64,000 nt of DNA, taken from NCBI GenBank assembly GCA_018365815.1, contig JAGZJH010000003.1, positions 28,447-92,446 of the forward strand, given 5' to 3'. This document shows, one piece after another, positions 33,870 through 43,950 of this stretch (positions within the stretch are counted from its first letter, which is position 1; every line of letters starts with the position of its first letter). Both the position numbers and the translations under genes were made by a program. The notes below the pieces were generated by a model that saw only the letters and a list, made by a program, of their open reading frames with translations, did no database searches and was not told where the DNA came from. The stretch is from Erysipelotrichaceae bacterium. GTDB taxonomy: Bacteria; Bacillota_I; Bacilli_A; Erysipelotrichales; Coprobacillaceae.

Positions 33870-35282
33870 ATGGAAAAATCTTATTGGCAAAAAAATGTGA
33901 AATTGCCTAATTATGAAAAACTTAAACAAGATTTAAAAACAGATATATTAATAATCGGTGGAGGGATTACCGGAATAATGTGTGCTTATTATTTAAAAGA
34001 TAGTCCTTATCAAGTAACTTTAGTTGAAAAAGACTGCATTGCTAGTCAGGCAACAGGAAAAATGACCGGTAAAATTTCTTATATACATGGCACAAAAATT
34101 TCTAAAATTAAAGAAGATTTCGATGAATTGTCTGCTTTAAAATATCTTAAAGCAAATCTTGAAGCATATACTAAAATTCAAGAAATTATTAAAATAAATC
34201 ATATTGAATGTGACTATGAAGTTGCTCCTCAGTATTTTTATTCTAATCATAGTCAAAATGATTTAGAAAAAGAATATCAAATTTTAAAAGAATGTCATTT
34301 AGATGTTGAAATGAAAAATGGACAATTAATTGTTTATCCACTAGCAACATTTAATCCACTTAAATATATTCAACACATTTTAACAATCTTAAATAACACT
34401 ACGATTTATGAACATACTACAATTACTTCACATACTAAAAAACAAGGAAAACATTTTTTAAAAACTGATTTTTTTTGCGAAATTGAAGCAAAATATGTCA
34501 TTGTTGCTACTCGATTTCCAATCTTTAATTTTCCAAGTATGTATTTTTTAAGAATGCATCAAGTTCGTTCTACTTTATTTTTACGACCAAAGTTAAAATC
34601 AGAAGTTGTTTTATGTATTGATAAACCGATTTATAGTCGTCGTTTTATTCATGAATTTCAAATTGAAGTCAAAAATGAACGATTAGTTGGCGATCCACTG
34701 ATTAATTTATCCAAAAAAGCAGTGATGAGTGCATGGCATTCACAAGATACTGTTAGTCATGATGGTTTAGCGTTTATAGGATATTATCATCGTAATGACA
34801 AAACAATGTTTGTTGCAAGTGGGTATGATAAATGGGGTGTGACTTTATCTCATGTCAGCGCTCAATTGATTAGTGATTTAATTTTAGGACAAGAAAATGA
34901 ATATCAAGATTTATTCACGCCACAAAGATTTAAACCTATCACAAGTATGGCCCCTTTTTCAAAATTGATGATCCGTACGATGAAAGCAGAAGTTGTAGAT
35001 CGTATTATTGTAAGTAATGAGACATTAGAACAAACTTCACAAAATAGTGGGGCGATTATAGAATGTAATGGCAGACAAGTGGCTATTTATAAAGATGAAC
35101 AAGGGATATATCATGGTTTTATTCCGGTTTGTTCACATTTAGGTTGTATTTTAAAATATAATTCACAAGAACACACTTTCGAATGTCCTTGTCATGGTTC
35201 ACGTTATGATTTGAATGGTAAAGTTGTTGATGGACCGGCTATTTTCGATTTAGAAAATGTCAATATTGAAAATTTAGATTAA
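33870..35282 (+). CDS. FAD-dependent oxidoreductase with C-terminal Rieske domain
   Basis: 470 aa. The FAD domain begins ILIIGGGITGIMCAYYL (GxGxxG) and continues with LVEKDCIASQATGKMTGKIS, the DadA/glycine-oxidase-type pattern. The last 90 residues are a Rieske 2Fe-2S domain with VCSHLGCIL and CPCHGSRYDL giving both Cys-x-His and Cys-x2-His ligand pairs. This fusion resembles B. subtilis YhfW; the substrate is unknown. The ATG at 33870 follows GGTGATTAA. It is 43 bases after mscL and upstream of the SOD-like gene. Confidence 0.9.
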   Translation: MEKSYWQKNVKLPNYEKLKQDLKTDILIIGGGITGIMCAYYLKDSPYQVTLVEKDCIASQATGKMTGKISYIHGTKISKIKEDFDELSALKYLKANLEAYTKIQEIIKINHIECDYEVAPQYFYSNHSQNDLEKEYQILKECHLDVEMKNGQLIVYPLATFNPLKYIQHILTILNNTTIYEHTTITSHTKKQGKHFLKTDFFCEIEAKYVIVATRFPIFNFPSMYFLRMHQVRSTLFLRPKLKSEVVLCIDKPIYSRRFIHEFQIEVKNERLVGDPLINLSKKAVMSAWHSQDTVSHDGLAFIGYYHRNDKTMFVASGYDKWGVTLSHVSAQLISDLILGQENEYQDLFTPQRFKPITSMAPFSKLMIRTMKAEVVDRIIVSNETLEQTSQNSGAIIECNGRQVAIYKDEQGIYHGFIPVCSHLGCILKYNSQEHTFECPCHGSRYDLNGKVVDGPAIFDLENVNIENLD

Positions 35283-35331
35283 AACTCACCAAATGAATGA
35301 TTAATTCATATTGTATCTTGAGGAGGTCAAT

Positions 35332-35796
35332 ATGATTAATACATTTGAAATTGCGAAATTAATTCAAACGACATGTCCTAAAGCATATGCAAAAATAATG
35401 GGAGAAGGTATTGAGGGTGAGTTTTTTGCTTATCCTTTTTGTAAAGGATGTATTGTCGTTGTGGAAGTATGTGGTTTAACTCAAAATAGTATCCACGCAT
35501 TGCATATTCATGAAGGAAAATCTTGCACAGGAAATAAAGAAGATCCGTTTAAAAATACACTCGGTCACTTTTCTTTAACTCCTACTATTCATCCAAATCA
35601 TAGTGGTGATTTACCCCCATTATTTTCTAATCAGGGTTATGCTTGGTTATGTACTTATACCAGTCGCTTTAATGCAGAAGATATTATAGGAAGAACTATT
35701 GTGATTCATCAATCCTATGATGATTTTCATACTCAACCAAGTGGAAACAGTCAAGCTAAAATTGCTTGTGGTAAGATTGTGGAATTGTTTCAATAA
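35332..35796 (+). CDS. Cu/Zn superoxide dismutase-like protein without signal peptide
   Basis: 154 aa. The SodC fold is visible as HALHIHEGKSC (two copper histidines), LGHFSLTPTIHPNHSGDLPP (bridging and zinc histidines and the zinc aspartate), IVIHQSYDDF (last copper histidine) and PSGNSQAKIACGKI. All metal ligands seem to be present; the arginine before ACG is lysine here. No signal peptide is seen, whereas most bacterial SodC are exported. The ATG at 35332 follows GAGGAGG. It is 49 bases after the Rieske oxidoreductase. Confidence 0.85.
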   Translation: MINTFEIAKLIQTTCPKAYAKIMGEGIEGEFFAYPFCKGCIVVVEVCGLTQNSIHALHIHEGKSCTGNKEDPFKNTLGHFSLTPTIHPNHSGDLPPLFSNQGYAWLCTYTSRFNAEDIIGRTIVIHQSYDDFHTQPSGNSQAKIACGKIVELFQ

Positions 35797-36147
35797 CAGT
35801 TGAATTGTATAACTAATATAAAATCAAATAAGCAACGCAATGCGTTGCTTATTTTTGAAAAATAGAGGTGAATTATAGAGAAATTCTATTGCTTAACCTT
35901 ATTCAATTATAACTACTAAACAAATTCACAATCTATAATTCACATCATCATTTTTGTAAGAAATACACTATCGTTTAGATAGAAGGAAGAGTTGATTGAA
36001 AAAAGTAAGTTTACTTTTTTTCTATTTGAATAATAACAAAAAATATTGATAAAATCAAGATAATTTCATATTTTGAATATTCCCTTATATTAAAATATAA
36101 AAGTAGTATAATTAATATTATAGGGTATTGATTTAAGCATCTGAAGA
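35797..36147. other. Convergent interval with terminators only
   Basis: A palindromic hairpin at 35830-35850 with a short T-rich tail ends the SOD-like transcript. A bidirectional hairpin AAAAAAGTAA/TTACTTTTTTT lies at 35998-36020. No gene was found between. Confidence 0.6.
35830..35856 (+). terminator. Terminator after the SOD-like gene
   Basis: AAGCAACG (35830-35837) and CGTTGCTT (35843-35850) with a 5-base loop, followed by ATTTTT. Confidence 0.75.
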
Positions 36148-37332
36148 TTATTGATTATTAGCAATTTTAAACCCTTTCATATGATCAAATCGTTTTGTTT
36201 TGATAATGATAATAATTGCAACAAAAGTAATCACAGCACTGATTTGGTAAATAGCATAACTGCTAAAATGTTCATAAATAATCCCAAATCCATAACTATA
36301 AATAGCACGTCCAAGTGAAATGGCAGCATTCATCAAAGTGACCGCAGTTCCAAACACAAGAGGTGAAGTGGAAGATTTAATATATTGTAAATTTCCAACA
36401 GTAGCACAACTTGTAGAAACACAGTGTAAAATTGAGATGAATAAAAATGCATAAACATTTGGAACAAAAGCATAAACTAACAAACGAGCAAAAATACATA
36501 GTGCTGAGATTAAATACATCGTTTTAAAACCAAATTTTTCATAATATTTTAAAGCCACCGCTAAAAATATAACTTCAGGAAGGGCAGTAGCAACGGTATA
36601 CATACTAATAATTTTATTACTTCCTCCTAAAGTAGACATAATATGATTTCCATTATAAGCGGCAGTTGTATCTATTAAAGTTGTTGTCATTAATGATAAG
36701 ATTAAAATAAATAACAAGTTTTTATTTTTCAAGACATCTAAAATTCCTACTTTAGGTTGAGTGTCTTGTTTTTCTTTAGTTTCAGTTTTAGTGGTTGGAA
36801 AACCAAAAGCAATCATAAAACTAATAATTAAAAGTCCTCCATAAGTTGAAAATAAAGCACCATCTAAACCAAATGTATCAGCTAACATACCAATGACAAC
36901 ACTTCCAAGTACCCAACCAAGAGAACCCATTGAACGAATTGAACCATAGTTTTTATTGTTAGCGTTACAATAATTCATCGTTAATACATCAGACATTGGA
37001 ATAGCTCCCGAACGAGAGACATCTAATACAATCGCACAAATAATTAATCCTAAATATAAACTTTGTTTTGCATAAAAATAAAGGGCAATTAATGAACTTC
37101 CTAATGAAGCCAATAATAATAGTTTGTAGTTTCGAGTCTTATCACCTATAATTCCCCATAAAGGTGCAATAAAGACACTAATTAATAATCCAGCAGCAGT
37201 AATTTGCCCAAATTGCGATCCATTTAATCCTTTACTTTCAAGGTATACATTGATATAAGTTGTAAAACCACTCATTGCTGCAAAGTATAAAAAATAGAAA
37301 GCATAAAATAATTTACTTTGATGTTTTTTCAT
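36148..37332 (-). CDS. MFS transporter
   Basis: 394 aa major-facilitator transporter with about twelve helices. FYAFYFLYFAAMSGFTTYIN is the start typical of the MFS_1-like (PF12832-type) family with LacY or nucleoside-type members. The A-motif-like loop is APLWGIIGDKTRNYK, and GSIRSMGSLGWVLGSVVIG follows. The substrate is unknown. The start has AGGAGAGA upstream on the minus strand. No neighbour suggests a pathway. Confidence 0.88.
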   Translation of the reverse strand: MKKHQSKLFYAFYFLYFAAMSGFTTYINVYLESKGLNGSQFGQITAAGLLISVFIAPLWGIIGDKTRNYKLLLLASLGSSLIALYFYAKQSLYLGLIICAIVLDVSRSGAIPMSDVLTMNYCNANNKNYGSIRSMGSLGWVLGSVVIGMLADTFGLDGALFSTYGGLLIISFMIAFGFPTTKTETKEKQDTQPKVGILDVLKNKNLLFILILSLMTTTLIDTTAAYNGNHIMSTLGGSNKIISMYTVATALPEVIFLAVALKYYEKFGFKTMYLISALCIFARLLVYAFVPNVYAFLFISILHCVSTSCATVGNLQYIKSSTSPLVFGTAVTLMNAAISLGRAIYSYGFGIIYEHFSSYAIYQISAVITFVAIIIIIKTKRFDHMKGFKIANNQ

Positions 37333-37498
37333 AAAAAATCTCTCCTTTTGTTACTATGATACCACTTACATTTATATAAAAGATGTTTTTTTCACAAAAG
37401 AAAAATAGATTATCTATTCATCTAAGGCATACTTTGATATAGAATATAAGCATTAGACATTTATTTAAATTATTTATACAATAATAGTGTAAAAAAAC

Positions 37499-37529
37499 TT
37501 GACTTAGAGTTAAGTCAAGGGGGTATGAT
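37499..37529 (+). promoter_or_regulatory. MerR-type promoter of the DUF3737 gene
   Basis: TTGACT (37499-37504), 19-bp spacer, TATGAT (37524-37529). CTTGACTTA-GAGT-TAAGTCAAG (37498-37519) is a perfect 9-bp inverted repeat. Boxes and spacing are the same as in the promoter at 2037. Confidence 0.75.
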
Positions 37530-37552
37530 AAATTTGCAAGGGAGGAATTAAA

Positions 37553-38395
37553 ATGAAAATAATTGAAAATCAAAACTTTCAACAAGAACGAGCATTATAT
37601 GCTTTAACAAACGCTAAGGTCAATAATTGTCGCTTTGAAGGTGAAGAAGATGGTGAATCACCATTAAAAGAAACGTATGATATTCAAGTAAATAATAGTT
37701 TTTTTGCCTTACGTTATCCTTTTTGGCATAATCGAAATACAACTCTTAACAATGTGGAAATGACAGAATTGTGTCGTGCGGCATTATGGTATGACCAAGA
37801 TGTCAAAATTAATCACAGTGTACTTCATGGTATTAAAGCATTAAGAGAATGTCAAGACATCGTAATTAATCATTCTGATATTATTTCACCTGAATTTGGT
37901 TGGTTTTGTAATGATTTAAAAATAAACGACACTTCCTTAGTAGGGGAGTATCCATTTTTACATAGTTCTAATATGGTATTATCGAATTTTAAACTACAAG
38001 GAAAATATTCATTTCAATATGTTAAAGATTTAATCATTCGTGATTCATATTTAGATACCAAAGATGCTTTTTGGCATAGTCAAAATGTCACGGTTTATGA
38101 TAGTGTAATTAAAGGCGAATATTTAGCGTGGTATAGCGAAGGGTTAAAGTTAGTACGTTGTAAAATTATTGGAACACAACCATTATGCTATGCTTCTAAT
38201 TTAATTTTAGAAGATTGCGAAATGGTGGATACTGATTTAGCGTTTGAATATAGCGAAGTCAATGCGATAATTAAGGGGAATATTGACAGTATTAAAAATC
38301 CTAAAACCGGTAAAATTGTTGCCGACCACATCGGTGAAGTGATTTTAGATGAGAACATTGCACATGAAAGTGATTGTGAAATTATAACTCAATAA
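37553..38395 (+). CDS. DUF3737 family protein
   Basis: 280 aa protein of the DUF3737 family, with a repetitive right-handed beta-helix look: recurring short strands such as VNNCRFEGEEDGESPLKE, SFFALRYPFWHNRNTTLNN, MVLSNFKLQGKYSFQYVKD and YDSVIKGEYLAWYSEGLK. No signal peptide. The function is unknown. The family is often linked to MerR regulators, and here the gene is preceded by a 19-bp-spacer promoter like that of the merR gene 32 kb away. Confidence 0.88.
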   Translation: MKIIENQNFQQERALYALTNAKVNNCRFEGEEDGESPLKETYDIQVNNSFFALRYPFWHNRNTTLNNVEMTELCRAALWYDQDVKINHSVLHGIKALRECQDIVINHSDIISPEFGWFCNDLKINDTSLVGEYPFLHSSNMVLSNFKLQGKYSFQYVKDLIIRDSYLDTKDAFWHSQNVTVYDSVIKGEYLAWYSEGLKLVRCKIIGTQPLCYASNLILEDCEMVDTDLAFEYSEVNAIIKGNIDSIKNPKTGKIVADHIGEVILDENIAHESDCEIITQ

Positions 38396-38431
38396 AAAAA
38401 TGGAAGTCCTATTTCAACTTCCATTTTTTTA
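38394..38431. terminator. Bidirectional terminator between DUF3737 and ABC-F genes
   Basis: AAAAAAATGGAAGT pairs with ACTTCCATTTTTTT around a 9-base loop, with A and T tracts that serve both strands. Confidence 0.85.
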
Positions 38432-40294
38432 TTCTTGATTTAATTTCTCCCATTCATTCATTAATTCTAATAATTGAAGTTCTAATGATTCAATATTAGA
38501 AGTGGCTTCATTATATTTGACATAATCATTAACATACTCTTCTTTAAGTAATAATTCATTTTGTGAATTAATTGTAGTCTCTAAAGCAGATATTTTTTCT
38601 TCAACTTTACGAATTGCATTTTGTTTTTTACGTAAAGAGGCTTGATTAGCTTTATATGAAGAATAATTTGTTTCTTTTTTTACATTTTCGACTTTTGTGT
38701 TCATGATTTCCATATAATGATCATAATTTCCGGGGAAATTTAATAGTTGATTCGGTTGCATTTCAACAATACGAGTTGCAATTTTATTAATGAAATAACG
38801 ATCATGGCTAATAAATAAAACCGTTCCATCATAATTTAATAAAGCTTCTTCTAAAATCTCTTTTGAACTAATGTCTAAGTGGTTAGTCGGTTCATCTAAA
38901 ATCAATAGATTGGCATTGGTTAAGATAAGTTTCGCAAGTACCACACGACCACGTTCACCCCCACTTAACATTTGAATATCCTTAAACACATCATCATTTT
39001 TAAATTGCAATGAAGCAAGTAAACTTCTGATTTGTGTATTATTCATTAGCGGATAATCATCTTGAATTTCACTAAATATTGTTTTGTAAGGGTGTAAAGA
39101 AGTATGCTCTTGATCATAATACGCTAAACTGACATGACTGCCAAATTTAATAATCCCACTTGTTGGTGTAAGTAATTGAAGAATTAATTTGAATAAAGTT
39201 GTCTTTCCAATCCCATTAGGACCGACAATGGCAATACGTTCTTGTCGCTTCACATCTAAATTAAGATGTGAAAATAAAAAATCATGATCATACTTAAAAC
39301 TTAAATCTTCAATTTTTAAAACATCATAACCACTTTGAATAGTCGTATTAAATCTTAATCTAATCGATTCCGGGTCATTTTCAGGCTTATCGATTTTATC
39401 CATTTTCTCTAATTGCTTTTCTTTACTTTCAGCACGTTTAATCGATTTTTCGCGATTAAAAGATTTAAGTAATGAAATACTTTCTTCTTGTTTTTTAATA
39501 ATTTTTTGTTGATCTTCATAATGCTTTAAAGCAATTTTTTTATCTTCATTACGTTTATTGACATAATAAGTATAATTGCCGCGATAAAGTTTAGATTTAC
39601 CATGTTCAATTTCTAAAATACTTGTGCAAACTTGATCGATAAAATAACGATCATGGCTGATAATGATAATTGCATTAGGATAACTTTTTAAATACCCCTC
39701 AAGCCAAGTAATGGCTTTAGTGTCTAAATGGTTGGTAGGTTCATCGAGTAAAAGTAAATCCGGTTTCACTAACAACAACTTCGCTAAAGAGATCCGTGTT
39801 TTTTGTCCACCGGATAAAGTGCTGATTTTTAAATCTAAATCGCTTTTTTCAAATCCCAACCCTTTAAGTACACCGGTAATTTTACTTTCGTAACTATAAC
39901 CCTCTAATTCATTAAAACGATGTGTTAAGTCATCATATTCTTTCATAATATTATCAATCTGTTGAGAATTGCCCATCATTTTTTCTAATGTACGTAAACG
40001 TTGTTCCATAGTAATGACTTCGTTAAAAACACTTAAAAGTTCCTCATGAATTGTTAAATTTAAGTCTAAATGGCTTTCTTGAGTTAAATAGCCTAATTGA
40101 GTTTGTTTTACTTTATAAATATCACCACTATCGTAACTTTCCTCGTTAGCAATAATTCGCATTAAAGTTGACTTACCTGCACCATTCACACCCACAATGG
40201 CGATTTTTTCTTTTTCTTCTATTTTAAATGTGACGTCTTTTAAAATTTGATTAGTCCCAAATGATTTACTGATTGAACTACATTGAAGTAACAT
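38429..40294 (-). CDS. ABC-F family ATPase
   Basis: 621 aa soluble protein with two ABC domains and no membrane helix. The first Walker A is GVNGAGKST, the first signature LSGGQKTRISLAK; the second Walker A is GPNGIGKTT, the second signature LSGGERGRVVLAK. Both are followed by DEPTNHLD. The linker between domains is charged (about 240-320), and the C-terminus is coiled coil (SLRKKQNAIRKVEEKISALE). Such proteins act on ribosomes (YdiF/Uup type, about 620 aa); resistance variants exist, but nothing here shows it. Confidence 0.92.
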   Translation of the reverse strand: MLLQCSSISKSFGTNQILKDVTFKIEEKEKIAIVGVNGAGKSTLMRIIANEESYDSGDIYKVKQTQLGYLTQESHLDLNLTIHEELLSVFNEVITMEQRLRTLEKMMGNSQQIDNIMKEYDDLTHRFNELEGYSYESKITGVLKGLGFEKSDLDLKISTLSGGQKTRISLAKLLLVKPDLLLLDEPTNHLDTKAITWLEGYLKSYPNAIIIISHDRYFIDQVCTSILEIEHGKSKLYRGNYTYYVNKRNEDKKIALKHYEDQQKIIKKQEESISLLKSFNREKSIKRAESKEKQLEKMDKIDKPENDPESIRLRFNTTIQSGYDVLKIEDLSFKYDHDFLFSHLNLDVKRQERIAIVGPNGIGKTTLFKLILQLLTPTSGIIKFGSHVSLAYYDQEHTSLHPYKTIFSEIQDDYPLMNNTQIRSLLASLQFKNDDVFKDIQMLSGGERGRVVLAKLILTNANLLILDEPTNHLDISSKEILEEALLNYDGTVLFISHDRYFINKIATRIVEMQPNQLLNFPGNYDHYMEIMNTKVENVKKETNYSSYKANQASLRKKQNAIRKVEEKISALETTINSQNELLLKEEYVNDYVKYNEATSNIESLELQLLELMNEWEKLNQE

Positions 40295-40352
40295 CGTTGC
40301 CCACCTCTTTTCATTGCTACTATTTTAACAAAAAAAATTATAAATTTATATA

Positions 40353-40381
40353 TTGTGTAATGCACAGTAACGTGCTATACT
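40353..40381 (+). promoter_or_regulatory. Promoter of the ABC exporter/PadR operon
   Basis: TTGTGT (40353-40358), 17-bp spacer, TATACT (40376-40381) with an upstream TG (extended -10). The operators below cover both boxes. Confidence 0.7.
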
Positions 40382-40410
40382 GTGTATGACACATATATGT
40401 GTATTGCACA
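40354..40410 (+). promoter_or_regulatory. Three 13-bp repeats, probable PadR operators
   Basis: TGTGTAATGCACA (40354-40366), TGTGTATGACACA (40381-40393) and TGTGTATTGCACA (40398-40410) are near-identical partly palindromic repeats. They cover the -35 box, the end of the -10 box and the start of the transcript, as expected for repression. The PadR protein encoded three genes downstream (43951) is the natural candidate. Confidence 0.65.
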
Positions 40411-40430
40411 CCATAGGGAGGAGAATAATT

Positions 40431-42218
40431 ATGACAAAACTTAAAGTGTTATTAAAACAAATGATGTTATTTAAAAAAGCACATCGAATAATGTATGTCT
40501 ATATGGTTATTTATATTCTATGTGCAGGAATTTTCCCGGTATTATCAATGATTATTCCAAGATATATCATTCACCAATTGGAAACGCAGCAATTAGTTTT
40601 AAATGATGTATTTTTGTATTTAATCAAAATCGGGGGATTAATGATAGTGACTTCCATTGGAATGCACTTTATTTGGGGAATTTGTATTGGGATATTTTCA
40701 AAAATGAGATGGCAAGAGTTTAAAAAGTTAAACCGTTTTATGTTTGAAGTCGATTATGCCAATATTGAAAATGCAAAATGGATTGATGATTATGATAGAG
40801 CTTCACAAACCTTACATAATGATATGGAAGGATTTCAAGGGACTTATACTTTCTTACTAGAGGGATTAGGAATTTTAATGGCCTCTATGATTTATATGTA
40901 CATTATTGCGAAAGTTCATATTTTATTTTTAGTGATCATGCTTGTTACTTCGATATTAGTGATTTATTTTAACTCATTAAAAAGAAAAAAAGAATTTGAA
41001 TATCGTGAGCCTTTAAGTCGTTATCGTCGCGAAATGAAATATTACAGTGACACTTTACAAGATGTGAAATTTGTAAAAGACGTGCGTATTTACAATTTAT
41101 TTTCACATTTATCTGCTTGTTATAAAGGGAAACTTGATCAATATATTTCTTTATTTACTATGATTTTAAGCAAACAATTTAGTTATAGTTTATTAGAAAT
41201 TGCAGTGACCTTTATTCAAGATGTTATTTGCTTTAGTTTACTCATCTACTTAACGACACAAGGACAATTGTTATTAGGAGATTTCACATTATGTCTATCT
41301 TCAATGATTGCTTTAAACAGTTCGTTAATGTTATTAGGTCAAAAAGTTGGGAAAATATCACAATGGTTAAGTTTAACCCAAGAGTTTTATCAGTTTATGG
41401 AAAAATATACTCCTAAAACACAACACTATCAATTAATGGATATTGAAACACCAAATATTGAAATTGAATTTAAAAATGTAACATTTAAATATCCTAATAC
41501 ACAAAAAAATATTTTAACTAATTTTAATTTGAAAATAAAAGCCGGTGAAAAATTAGCCATCGTTGGCATCAATGGTGCAGGTAAATCTACTTTAATTAAA
41601 TTATTAACCGGATTATTTAAACCAGATCAAGGGGAAATTTTAGTCAATGGAAAATCGATTTCAAATTATAATCCTAAGGAATATCAAAAAATATTTGGTG
41701 TAGTATTTCAAGATTTTCAAATATTAAATCTTGATGTTTACCAAAACGTTGCGATGGCTTCAACTTCTAAAGTCAATGAATCATTAGTCAAACAAGCCAT
41801 CGATGAAGTAGGTTTAAAAGAAAAAATCGAAAGCTTACCACTTAATTATCATACGCCATTATTAAAAATACTTGATCACAATGGGGTAGAGTTAAGTGGG
41901 GGACAAAAGCAAAATATCGCAATTTCTCGAGCATTATATCATCAAGGTAAATGTATTATTTTAGATGAACCCACAGCAGCCTTAGATGCTTTAGCCGAGC
42001 AAAAAATATACGAACATTTCAGTCAGTTAATTCAAGATAAAACTGCAATCTTTGTTTCGCATCGTCTCGCTTCAACTAAATTTTGTGATAAAATTGCTCT
42101 TTTTGATGAAAATGGTTTAAAAGAATACGGAACACATGAATCACTTTACCAAGCCAAAGGGTTATATTATCAAATGTTTAATGTTCAAGGTCAGTATTAT
42201 AGGGAGGGAAAACAATGA
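40431..42218 (+). CDS. ABC exporter half (membrane domain plus ATPase), first of a pair
   Basis: 595 aa exporter half with about six N-terminal membrane helices (through residue about 310) and a C-terminal ATPase: Walker A GINGAGKST, signature LSGGQKQNIAISRAL, Walker B CIILDEPTAALDALAEQ. It probably pairs with the overlapping next gene as a heterodimer. Its co-operonic PadR regulator and HAAS protein suggest regulated export of toxic or cell-surface compounds. The ATG at 40431 follows GGGAGGAG; an in-frame upstream ATG lies in the operator region and is rejected. Confidence 0.9.
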   Translation: MTKLKVLLKQMMLFKKAHRIMYVYMVIYILCAGIFPVLSMIIPRYIIHQLETQQLVLNDVFLYLIKIGGLMIVTSIGMHFIWGICIGIFSKMRWQEFKKLNRFMFEVDYANIENAKWIDDYDRASQTLHNDMEGFQGTYTFLLEGLGILMASMIYMYIIAKVHILFLVIMLVTSILVIYFNSLKRKKEFEYREPLSRYRREMKYYSDTLQDVKFVKDVRIYNLFSHLSACYKGKLDQYISLFTMILSKQFSYSLLEIAVTFIQDVICFSLLIYLTTQGQLLLGDFTLCLSSMIALNSSLMLLGQKVGKISQWLSLTQEFYQFMEKYTPKTQHYQLMDIETPNIEIEFKNVTFKYPNTQKNILTNFNLKIKAGEKLAIVGINGAGKSTLIKLLTGLFKPDQGEILVNGKSISNYNPKEYQKIFGVVFQDFQILNLDVYQNVAMASTSKVNESLVKQAIDEVGLKEKIESLPLNYHTPLLKILDHNGVELSGGQKQNIAISRALYHQGKCIILDEPTAALDALAEQKIYEHFSQLIQDKTAIFVSHRLASTKFCDKIALFDENGLKEYGTHESLYQAKGLYYQMFNVQGQYYREGKQ

Positions 42219-43939
42219 AAAAGGTAAAAATATTATTTAAAATCGTTTTTAAAATTTCAAAGAGTTATCCGTATATATTTTGCATATTAGCATTATTAAA
42301 CATGCTCCAACTCTTATTTAATGCTTACATTCCTAAAATATTACTCGATGCCATTTCACAGTATTCTTTAATACAATGTCTATTCATTACGTTAATCTTA
42401 ATCTCAGTTTCTAAAATACTAAGTATCTTGATTGCTTATACTACAAAAAAACAACTCGCTTTACAAGAAAAAATCCGTTATGGTATTTACCAATCCATTC
42501 ATGAAAAATTAAATGATTTACCTTATCGTTATTTAGAAGACGCAGATTTTTTGCTACTTAAAGAAAGTGTACTTTTTCCAATGGTTAATCAAAACAGTAT
42601 TACTCAAATACTTAATTTAAGTTTGGAAATGGTTAAAAATATTTTAAACATTATCGCTATGTCTATTGTATTATTTTCATTAGGTTATGAAATTATTATC
42701 GTACTTGCTTTAGGTACTTTGGGGAGTTTGATAGTCAACCGTCTTTCAAAAAAAACAATGGTGAAGTTTTACCAAAGATTAATCCCAATTAATCGTGAAA
42801 TGAATTATTATCTTAATGACATGGTTTTACCTAAAATGCAAAAAGAATATCGCCTATTTCAAGCAAAAGAAATGGTAATGGAAAAATTAGACAATGTTAT
42901 TAAACAAATGGATGATTTTGTTCATGAAACTTACTTTAAAAGTGGCATTTATAATACTCTACTTCAAATGATTTCATCTATTGAATCGATTATCATTTAT
43001 GCTTTAATATTAATTAAAACAATAAGTTTACAATTAACTGTCGGTGAGTTTAGTTTATATACTAGCAGTGCTATTTCTATATTTAATAGTATTTCATCTA
43101 TTGTGGAAAAAATGAGTCGTTTTCTACAAGTGATGAATTATCTTCAACCCATTGAAGAATTATTTAACTTAGATAATGAAAATAATGGTTTAAACAAATT
43201 CAATGAAAGTGAGATTAATGAAATACGATTTGAAGATGTTTCTTTTAAATATCCAAAAAGTGAGACTTATATTTTAAAACATCTTAATTTCACCATTCAT
43301 AAAAATGAAAAAATTAGTATTGTTGGGTTAAATGGTGCCGGTAAAACAACGTTAGTGAAATTACTTTGTCGTTTTTACCAACCGACAAGTGGTAAGATTT
43401 ATATCAATAATCAAGATATACAACAATATGATATTCACAGTTATCAACAAATGTTATCTTGTGTATTTCAAGATTTTCAAACTTTTGCCTATTCTTTAAA
43501 AGAAAATATTATGCCAAATTGTAAAAATTCACAAAAATCATTACTACAACAAGTTGGATTAGAGGGAATTGATGAAAATATCATGCTTAATCGTCAATTT
43601 GGTGATGATGCTATTGAACTTAGTGGCGGACAAAGTCAAAGATTAGCTATCGCTAGAGCTATTTATAAAAATGCTCCGGTGATGGTTTTAGATGAACCGA
43701 CCAGTGCATTAGATCCGATTTTTGAAAATGAAATTTACGAACTCTATAATTCGATGATTAAAGATAAAATTGGAATTTATATCTCTCATCGTATGAGTAG
43801 CAGTAAATTTTGTGATAAAATATTAGTAATTGACAAAGGGCAGGTGATCGATTTTGACAGCCATGAACAATTGATGAAAAATACGAATAGTTTATATTAT
43901 CAATTATACATGACACAAGCTAAAAACTATCAAATATAG
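42215..43939 (+). CDS. ABC exporter half (membrane domain plus ATPase), second of a pair
   Basis: 574 aa partner of the preceding gene. Walker A is GLNGAGKTT, the signature is LSGGQSQRLAIARAI and Walker B is VMVLDEPTSALDPIFEN. The N-terminal 310 residues hold about six helices. The ATG overlaps the stop of the first subunit (ATGA), a sign of coupled synthesis. The substrate is unknown; no peptidase domain or lantibiotic gene is near. Confidence 0.9.
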   Translation: MKKVKILFKIVFKISKSYPYIFCILALLNMLQLLFNAYIPKILLDAISQYSLIQCLFITLILISVSKILSILIAYTTKKQLALQEKIRYGIYQSIHEKLNDLPYRYLEDADFLLLKESVLFPMVNQNSITQILNLSLEMVKNILNIIAMSIVLFSLGYEIIIVLALGTLGSLIVNRLSKKTMVKFYQRLIPINREMNYYLNDMVLPKMQKEYRLFQAKEMVMEKLDNVIKQMDDFVHETYFKSGIYNTLLQMISSIESIIIYALILIKTISLQLTVGEFSLYTSSAISIFNSISSIVEKMSRFLQVMNYLQPIEELFNLDNENNGLNKFNESEINEIRFEDVSFKYPKSETYILKHLNFTIHKNEKISIVGLNGAGKTTLVKLLCRFYQPTSGKIYINNQDIQQYDIHSYQQMLSCVFQDFQTFAYSLKENIMPNCKNSQKSLLQQVGLEGIDENIMLNRQFGDDAIELSGGQSQRLAIARAIYKNAPVMVLDEPTSALDPIFENEIYELYNSMIKDKIGIYISHRMSSSKFCDKILVIDKGQVIDFDSHEQLMKNTNSLYYQLYMTQAKNYQI

Positions 43940-43950
43940 GAGGTGAAAAA

